Shown here: positions 57,385-64,000 of the stretch, one piece after another
Position numbering within the stretch: the first letter of the stretch is position 1
How the letters are laid out: every line of letters begins with the position of its first letter
Assembly (NCBI GenBank): GCA_007570785.1
Contig: ML664152.1
Span: 7,851,269 to 7,915,268, forward strand
Length of the DNA stretch: 64,000 nt
DNA from: Antilocapra americana
Taxonomy: Eukaryota > Chordata > Mammalia > Artiodactyla > Antilocapridae
Direction of reading: 5' to 3'
Program-made: the position numbers and the translations under genes
Notes under the pieces: generated by a model
Databases searched by the model: none
Told to the model about the DNA's origin: nothing
What the model saw: only the letters and a program-made list of their open reading frames with translations

Positions 57385-57665
57385 TATTTTTTGACCCAGC
57401 AAGTCTTATCTAGGAATTTATCTTAAAGGAATAATCAGAGTTGTGTGTAAAGAGAAATATATACAGAGATTCTCAGGGCAGTGAGGTTTACAACAGTAAA
57501 AATTGAGAATCAAAATAAATGCCTATGTGTGGCAAAACCAACACGATAATGTAAAGAAAATAAATAAATAAATAAAATTAAAAAGAAAAAAAAATGCCTA
57601 GCAGTAAGGGCTAATATGCGTTCTAGAATAAAGAAGTTCTTTTCAGTTTATTAAAAATGATGATG
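57385..57665 (+). mobile_element. Ancient L1M 3' fragment, interrupted
   Basis: TTTTTTGACCCAGCAAGTCT, GGAATTTATCTTAAAGGAAT and AATCAGAGTTGTGTGTAAAG follow the old L1 ORF2 C-terminus order. Interrupted by the young L1 stub at 57526-57591. Confidence 0.65.
57526..57591 (+). mobile_element. 66-bp L1 3' stub with 9-bp TSD
   Basis: Only TGTGTGGCAAAACCAACACG, a few bases more and an A-rich (AAAT)n tail are left of a young ruminant L1. AAATGCCTA occurs at 57517-57525 and 57592-57600. Confidence 0.8.
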
Positions 57666-58478
57666 TAGTTACATATTCATTGGCATGAGAGGTGTTATTA
57701 AGAAATAAACTATAGTTGATACACACACACACACCAGAAATACCACAGTTATACTAATGGTTCTCTGAGGGACTTTCCCCTTCCATGTTTTCCAATTTAT
57801 CCACAATGTCCATGGATGACCTCTGTGATTCTTTACTGTTGAAAGAAGAGGGGAGTGCTGATGTACTTACCTTAAACATTTGAGTCAGCTTGGAAGCCAG
57901 CCCAATCTTCTGTTACAGAAAAACAGATTTTGTTTCTAAAGCTGATTTCTCCATGTAGGCACCCCAGAATAATGAAACTCCCAAACACTGGCTACTATCC
58001 CCTCAAGGTTAGCACAGCTGAAAAAATTAAGATCTGACCTCCACAAACCTCTTAACCCTGATGGCACATTTAATTGCTCTGCCTCAATCCTAAAATGGAC
58101 ACTCCCTCTTTTTTTTTTTAAGTTGAAAGGTACTATTCTTAGAGGCCTCTTCTGATGTATTCAAAAGAAAATGACCATTTGCAAACCCCTGAAGTCCTGT
58201 TGTTTTTAATCTTCCATGCAATTCTGTTGAATATTTCTTGTGTGAGATAACTATGTAATAAAAGTAGAAAGTTTATTTCCTATCTTCTGGTATTTATCAT
58301 ATCCCCTGTGAGTAGCAGGTTTCCTCTCCAAGCTGACCCACTTTTTTCTCCAACTAATTAATTTTTGTAGAGGCAGTGGGGGTGCTATTTATTTATTGAG
58401 AAACTGCCCTGTGCAAAGCAGTGGGGTGAGGACCCTGGGAGCCAGGGAGACAGCATACGTATACTGACAGCAACATAC
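57666..58478. other. Single-copy intron
   Basis: About 800 bp. A short (CA)n run lies at 57721-57736. No gene recognised. Confidence 0.5.
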
Positions 58479-58479
58479 T

Positions 58480-58620
58480 TTTATATAGATCATTGCATTT
58501 AGGCTTTGCTAAAGCCCTGAAATGCAGATTTTTTTTGTACAGGTGAGGAAACTGAGTCACAGAAGTTTTAAACATCACAGAGTCAGGACCCAGACCGCAG
58601 TTCCCTAATTCAGCTCACAC
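58480..58620 (-). repeat. MIR SINE
   Basis: GATCATTGCATTTAGGCTTT, CAGGTGAGGAAACTGAGTCA, CACAGAGTCAGGACCCAGAC: inverted MIR. Confidence 0.75.
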
Positions 58621-60315
58621 ACTCTTACTTCTGTGCCCCAGCTCCCTTCCTACTGGAAACATCTGGAGGTGGTTCTCTCCTGGGCCATCTTCTTCCCTTC
58701 CGCCTGTCTGCCTTCTTCTCCAGCCTCCTCCTGGGGTTTGGCTGGGACTCAGCTGCTGCTGCAGGGTTGGCGGCAACTTCCTTAGCTGCTGACTTCTGCC
58801 CTGTTCCTATAGAAACAGCTCTCTGAGAGAGCTGAGGATGGTGGTGGGGTTGGGCGAGGTTATATTGTCATTCTTATTATCACTCATCAAATACTCACCA
58901 TGTTGAGGGCTTCAAGACAACCATCTGCATGCCCGCTGTGTGCCAGCCCCCATCCTCACATGTCATGGGTTCTTTGAGAAGAAGCCTCTGACATGGAGCC
59001 GGGTGGGAGGACATTATTCAGAATGGGCCTCTGTGGACAGGAAGGAAGGGAAGCAGGATGAGGCAGAGGAGAAGCTGCAGAGTGATGCAGGCCTGACAAG
59101 CCTTATTTGAACCCTTTCAGGGCTCAGAACTCAGGGTTGTCTGTGCAAGACAAAATGATCAGGCTTTCTACCTCAATTGTGATGAGTTGTTTCATGTCAG
59201 GGGCACGTGGGAAGGGCGTAACTTTGGGCAATGCGGCTCTGCCACTGAGGCTGCTTCTGCAGGGACTGCAGCTGCAGTCTGTCTGTGTCCCCCAACTCCC
59301 ACCAGCTGGGTAGCATGTCTTTCCTTGAAAGGAAATGTGAGCGCTACAACTCCACCTCTGGGTGTTGGGATAACATGGTGAAGGCAGAGACCAACCTGCT
59401 TCAAAGATTCTTAGTCCATTGTAGCGACACCCTGAGGTCCAGTATCATCATGGGAGATACTCAAGGAAAAGTGTCCACAAAGATGTGGGTCAGCTAAGCT
59501 TCTCAGTAAGTGGAACTGCTCTCACAGTGTCCTGGAGGAGAAAGAAGGTGTGGGCCACAAAGCTGTACCTTTGCAATAATCTTGGCAGAGAGGGGTGTCT
59601 GTCAAGGACACCCTGAAAATTCTGTGGGCTAATGAGAGTAAAAGACGGGTTGAAGGAGATGAGGTGAGAAGCATTCCAAACATGCTGAGCACCAAGGACA
59701 GTGCCTGTGAGGATTCCTGACTAAGCAGTGTCCCAGGAACTTAAGGGAGAACTCGTTTGCCGAAATATCCAGCCCTGTGGTGTCTGCATCAGCTCATCAC
59801 CCATGTGGTAGGGTGTTCTGCAGGAAGTGCAAATGCAGGTTTTTGTTTCATAGTCAAGGTCATTCATCCAGCAGCTGAAATGAATAAAGGGAAACTTTGG
59901 AAGAAATGAGAGAAGAATCTGCTGGTGAAATGTCAGGATCATCAAGCTGTCACTTCTGCAGGGAAAATAGCTTTGCTATTTAAGAGAGACCATAGAAGTA
60001 GGAGGGATCCTGACAATATTACTGTCATGAGTGGCACTTTGCATTCTTAAGAAACACAGCTTCTAGTTGCTTGATATCTCTTCAGATCATTTTGTTTTCA
60101 TCTCATTGTCAAAACACTCTCATGGGGTGGTATCAAGCCTCACCAGCCAACATTTCCCAGGTGGGGAGTGACTCTGGAATGATGGTGCCTAATGTTCAGT
60201 AATACCTGTAACTTTCATTGTTGGTCCCTGCCATCTGTCTCTTCACATTTGGTCCCTTTGATTGCTCTTCATCTTTGTTGGTGTGTTACCTTCCCAAGTA
60301 AAGTCTATAACCCTG
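58621..60315. other. Single-copy intron
   Basis: About 1.7 kb. Open frames at 59107-59497 are not recognised. No firm exon, RNA gene or named repeat. Confidence 0.45.
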
Positions 60316-60319
60316 GAGA

Positions 60320-60450
60320 TCTGGGGATAGGTTTTACAGATCATAGAATGTTTGAATTGAAAGAAGGCCCTTAGGCTAATGAAACACTGAAATATACAGT
60401 GAGGAAACTGAGGACCATGCTGCTTGTGAGGTTAGAAACAGAATCATGAC
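60320..60450 (-). repeat. MIR-like fragment
   Basis: GATCATAGAATGTTTGAATT, then CAGTGAGGAAACTGAGGACC and TTGTGAGGTTAGAAACAGAA. Confidence 0.5.
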
Positions 60451-60539
60451 TGTGGTCCCCAGACATGAAGGCTGATGCTTTGATTTGAATTCCTACCTAT
60501 TGAACCTCTAAAATAGATGCTTTACCTTATGGAACTTAA

Positions 60540-61880
60540 AGACTTGAGCAAATGAAACCCAAAGCAAGCAGAAGCGAGGAAATAGTAAAGGCTGCAGTGG
60601 AAATAAATGAAATAAAGAAGAGAAAAACAATAGAAGACATCAATGAGACAAAAAATTGTTTCTTTGAAAAGGTTTAAAACATTGATCAATCTTTAAGAAA
60701 GACGGTTAAGAAATCAGGAGTGAAAAAGGAGACATTGCTGCCAACTTTAAAGAAATTACAAGGAGCAAAAAATTAGATAAATCAGATGAAAGAACAAATT
60801 TCTAAAATGATGAAAATTACTGAAACTGATTCAAGAAGAGAAAAAAAATCTGAATAGGCCTATAACAAGTAAGTCAAATTAGTCATTTTAAAACTTCCGA
60901 CAAAGCAGGCCCACACTGCTTCACTGGTGAATTCCACTGAACATTCAAAGAGGAATTAATACCAGTTTCATAAACTTGTCTAAAAAACAGAATACAATAG
61001 AACATTGCCCAACTCATTCTGTGAGGCTGTTGTTTGATACTAAAACCAAAGACATCACAAGAAAAAATGACAAACTGGACCAATATTCATTATGGCTATA
61101 TATGAAAAATCATCAACAAAATGCTAGCAAACCAAACACAGCAATTTAAAAAAAAGGATTATAAGGAGTATATAGAATGACCAAGTGAGATTTATCTCAG
61201 GACTGCAAGGATAGCTCTACATCAGAAAATCAATTAATGTAATACACCAAGTTCATAGACTAAAGGACAAAAACTATATGACCATCCCAATAGATGCAAA
61301 ACAAGCATTTGACAAAATCTAACACCCTTTCTTGATAAAAACAGTCACCAAACTAGGAATCAAAGGAATTTCCTTAACCTGACAAAGGATCTGTGTAAAA
61401 CTACCTACAGCAGCATTAGTCATAACGCTCATTTTGTTTGTTCATTTATCTTTTGTTGTGGAAACAACCCAACTGTCCAACCATCGAATGAATAAGCAAA
61501 AGTTATACATATATATATATATATATATACAATGGAATATTATTCATCCATAAAAAGGAGGTCCTAACACAGGCTACAATGTGGATGAACTTGAAAATAT
61601 GATGCTCAGTGAAGTAAGCTAGGCACAAAGGAACACATAGAGTGGGCCACGTATATGAGTTAGTTAGAGCAGTAAAATTCACAGACACAGAAAGTACTTC
61701 AGACATCACCAGGGGATTGGGGAGGGAAGAACAGTGAGTTTTTGTTTAATGGTTGCAGAGTTTCTGGTTGGAGTGATGAAAAAGTTTTGGAGATAGTAGT
61801 AATGGTTGCACATCATGAATGCAAAAATTGAGTTGTCCACTTAGAATAAGAAGTTCAAAAAAAGATGAACAGGACGTAAC
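60540..61880 (+). mobile_element. Ancient L1M with internal deletion
   Basis: Old L1 ORF2 text runs in order. First is the region between endonuclease and RT (ATGAGACAAAAAATTGTTTC, about 60640). Next is the RT area (TTCACTGGTGAATTCCACTG; AATAGATGCAAAACAAGCAT then TTGACAAAATC, about 61290-61320). There is then a jump near 61400 to the ORF2 C-terminus (AACAACCCAACTGTCCAACC, CAATGGAATATTATTCATCC) and 3' UTR (CATCACCAGGGGATTGGGGA). The frame is destroyed. A (TA)n run lies at 61508-61530. Confidence 0.8.
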
Positions 61881-61881
61881 C

Positions 61882-62400
61882 TCTGTGGTCAAGGGGTTAG
61901 TAACTAGTAGAAAAGGGTAGGGGAGTGGAGAAGGAGTGAAGAGTATTGGAAAGTGAACATGGCAGGGAGCACCTTGGCTGACTCCCAGCACATGAAGTGG
62001 GTATTGCCTCTGGGACATTTAAACATGGGTGCCCAGAATCTAGGCCTGGTGTCAAGCCCCACCTGCATAGGGTATTCACTGTGTGAACTGAATATCTTAA
62101 ACCTTGATTTCCTCATTGAAAAATGTACCTACTTCCTCAGAACCTCCCATGAGATGATGTCTGGGGCATGGCACTTATTCACCAGAAAACGTTTAGTAAT
62201 TATTGTTGGTGCTATTGTTGTCCATGATGAATTGGAGTAAATTTGCATAGAATCATTTGAGTTTTCTGTTTTGAGAAGAGCAGGCTGAACTCAGGACAGC
62301 AAACATGGTATTCTGATTTACTTAGGACAGCCAGAAGATGCTCCTTTCTGTAAAAGGGCCCACAGGAATCATTGCACATTTGGCTCTTTGTCCTACTGAA
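61882..62400. other. Single-copy intron
   Basis: About 520 bp with no recognised gene or repeat. Confidence 0.45.
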
Positions 62401-62402
62401 TG

Positions 62403-62612
62403 AGGGGCTTCCCAGGTGGCCCAATGGTAAAGAACCTGCCTGCAATGTAGGAGACGCAGGTTCAATCCCGTGTTGGAAGATCCCCTGGAGGAGAAATGGC
62501 AACCCTCTCCAGTATTCTTGCCTGGGAAATCCCATGGACAAAGGAGCCTGCAGGCTACAGTCCATGGGGTCACATAGAGTCAGACATGACTGAATGACTG
62601 ACAGTTTCACTT
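62403..62612 (+). mobile_element. Bov-tA SINE
   Basis: GGGCTTCCCAGGTGGCCCAA, CCTGCCTGCAATGTAGGAGA, CTCTCCAGTATTCTTGCCTG, GAGTCAGACATGACTGAATG. Confidence 0.92.
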
Positions 62613-62614
62613 TC

Positions 62615-63740
62615 TTCAGTCCCTCCTCCAGAGCACACAGTCCAGGCAGGGAGTGGGTGGAAGAGGCAGGGCATGGCTGCCAACTGATCTGCTGCTGCCC
62701 CCTGGGTGCAATCTCCAAGACCCCTTGGGTCTTAGCCGTGTAGCACACCCCTCAGGACTTTTCTCAGAGGTACACAGGACCAAGCACCTGCAGAACTTCC
62801 CACAGGAAGGATAGCATGGTTGGAGTGTTCTCTAAAATCTACCCTCACTGTGCACATACCCTCTTGGAAAAATCGCCATAGGTGTAAGCTCTGTTTGGTG
62901 GACATGCTTCAGTCTTAGGAACCCTGAAAAGAGAAGAGTGATATCTAAGCCATGCTCCTTGTCAGGATCCACTGTTTTTAGAAAAAGCTGAAGATGAATC
63001 AAAGGTGAGGACCCATTAAAGGTAGATCAGAAAAGGACAGACTCCGTAGAGGCTGAGCCCACAGGCTGTGGCTCCCGGAGCCCTGGGAGAGGTGAGAGCA
63101 TAGAGTTCCCATCCGTGCCACCATCAGTGGTGTGTGCATCTCACACGCATGCTGTGTGCAAGTGCATGAAAATACTGTTGAAATTAACAAGATTAATTTT
63201 AAAAATCAACCTAGGGATTGAGGATTCATTGTTTTTTTAAAAACATCAAGACAGCAGAACTTTGGAACCAGAACAGGGCTCCAGGCTCAGGAGGGGTTTT
63301 AATGAATTCCTGATAATCTTATTTTTGAATTTATGTTTTATGAATAAAGTCTGCTGAGACAGTAGGACATATGGCAAGGTCTTGAAGCCTCCTCTGGGGC
63401 CTCCTCCCTGGAGAGAGTCCTCTGAACAATGCCTCCTCCTCAACACTGCCCTTCCCCACCACTGCCACCTCTGCTGGGATGGGAGAAAGGGAGGCCAGAC
63501 ATGACTTCTGGAGGGCTGGAATCAGGGGGGCCTTTGGGTCTTTGTGAAGCTTTTCACTCTTCTTGAGAGTAACTAGCCCAGTTCCCAAGGGAAGATGACA
63601 TGGAATAAATATCCAGTAAAAAACACCAGGACAGGGCCCTAGATAAATGTAGGAAAAGAAACCAGCATTTCTCCTGCCTTTTAAACAAAGAGCCCTGCGT
63701 TGTCAAGTAGCACTGGACCCCATGAATTAATAGCTAGCTT
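62615..63740. other. Single-copy intron
   Basis: About 1.1 kb. An 85-codon minus-strand open stretch (63588-63331) is not recognised. No splice or promoter context supports it. Confidence 0.45.
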
Positions 63741-63744
63741 GTCA

Positions 63745-63915
63745 CATTTGCTACTCAAAATGTGGTCCCACGTCCAGCAGTACTGGTATCACCTGGGAGC
63801 ATATTAGAAACGCAGAATCCCAGGCCCTGCCCACACATACTAAGTCAGAATCTGCATTTTAACAGGATCCCTAGCTGATTCGAATCACACTTGGGTTTGA
63901 GAAGCAGTGGTCTAG
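63745..63915 (+). mobile_element. MER5A-like DNA transposon
   Basis: CTACTCAAAATGTGGTCCCA, TATCACCTGGGAGCATATTA, CCAGGCCCTGCCCACACATA, AATCTGCATTTTAACAGGAT, ending TTTGAGAAGCAGTGGTCT. Confidence 0.85.
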
Positions 63916-64000
63916 AATGTACTCCAAGACTTCGTGACCACCCGTTAGAGGAAGCCTGACTTGGCCCAGCTCTTCTTTATTGTGGTTGCTGAACATGTTG

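Noticed and set aside
61500..61530. (TA)n run as an origin or promoter
   Set aside because: A simple microsatellite within an old L1. No supporting context.
51398..63915. Recurring GAGAACCACTG / CTGATTCAGTAGG-type segments looked at as a dispersed regulatory motif
   Set aside because: They are copies of the MER5A DNA transposon, not a novel motif. The shared orientation of most copies is not significant with so few.
1..64000. CRISPR, operon, phage, toxin or defence systems
   Set aside because: Repeat content and split exons show mammalian nuclear DNA. No such structures were found on either strand.

Overview
The window is nuclear DNA from a bovid ruminant (cattle, buffalo, sheep or goat group). 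BovB (RTE) LINEs, Bov-tA/Bov-A tRNA-Glu SINEs, CHR-2 SINEs and young ruminant L1 elements interleave with old mammalian repeats (MIR, L2, MER5A, MER20, MaLR LTRs). The exact species cannot be decided from the sequence. No bacterial-style operons, CRISPR arrays, rRNA or tRNA genes were seen.

The only host gene I can identify is NEK11 (NIMA-related kinase 11, + strand). Two internal coding exons are visible, at 23377-23540 and 46647-46707. They encode part of the C-terminal tail, downstream of the kinase domain: an acidic Ser/Glu-rich stretch ending YRTNQQ, then DSDIEALARCLEHALGCTTL. Their phases fit each other (1-0, then 0-1) across an intron of 23,106 bp. The rest of the window is NEK11 intron. 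I could not find the preceding or following coding exons. A weaker cassette-like exon candidate (56249-56353, symmetric phase 1-1) lies in the downstream intron, with an AATAAA about 400 bp further on.

Layout. 1-5.4 kb: 5'-truncated L1s (two near-identical copies 3 kb apart), CHR-2, a MIR split by an L1, and a composite SINE. 5.4-11 kb: single-copy DNA, a BovB 3' part, and a 3.2 kb L1 with broken ORF2. 11-19.6 kb: old repeats around a BovB insertion with an inverted 5' segment. 19.6-22.9 kb: a SINE with perfect target-site duplications, a head-to-head BovB palindrome, and an L1 that appears to carry a 3' transduction. 23.4 kb: NEK11 exon. 25-33.6 kb: the 5' half of an L1, then three BovB copies in mixed orientation. 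33.6-44.5 kb: mainly single-copy intron with MIR, MER20 and Bov SINEs. 44.6-51 kb: BovB copies and the second NEK11 exon. 51-64 kb: older intron sequence with MER5A, MaLR and L1M remnants.

By rough tally a bit under half of the window is recognisable interspersed repeat. All LINE reading frames seen are broken. I found no previously undescribed functional system. The most informative observations are structural: the L1 3' transduction, the BovB palindrome, the twin-primed BovB with intact target-site duplications, and the NEK11 exon structure.
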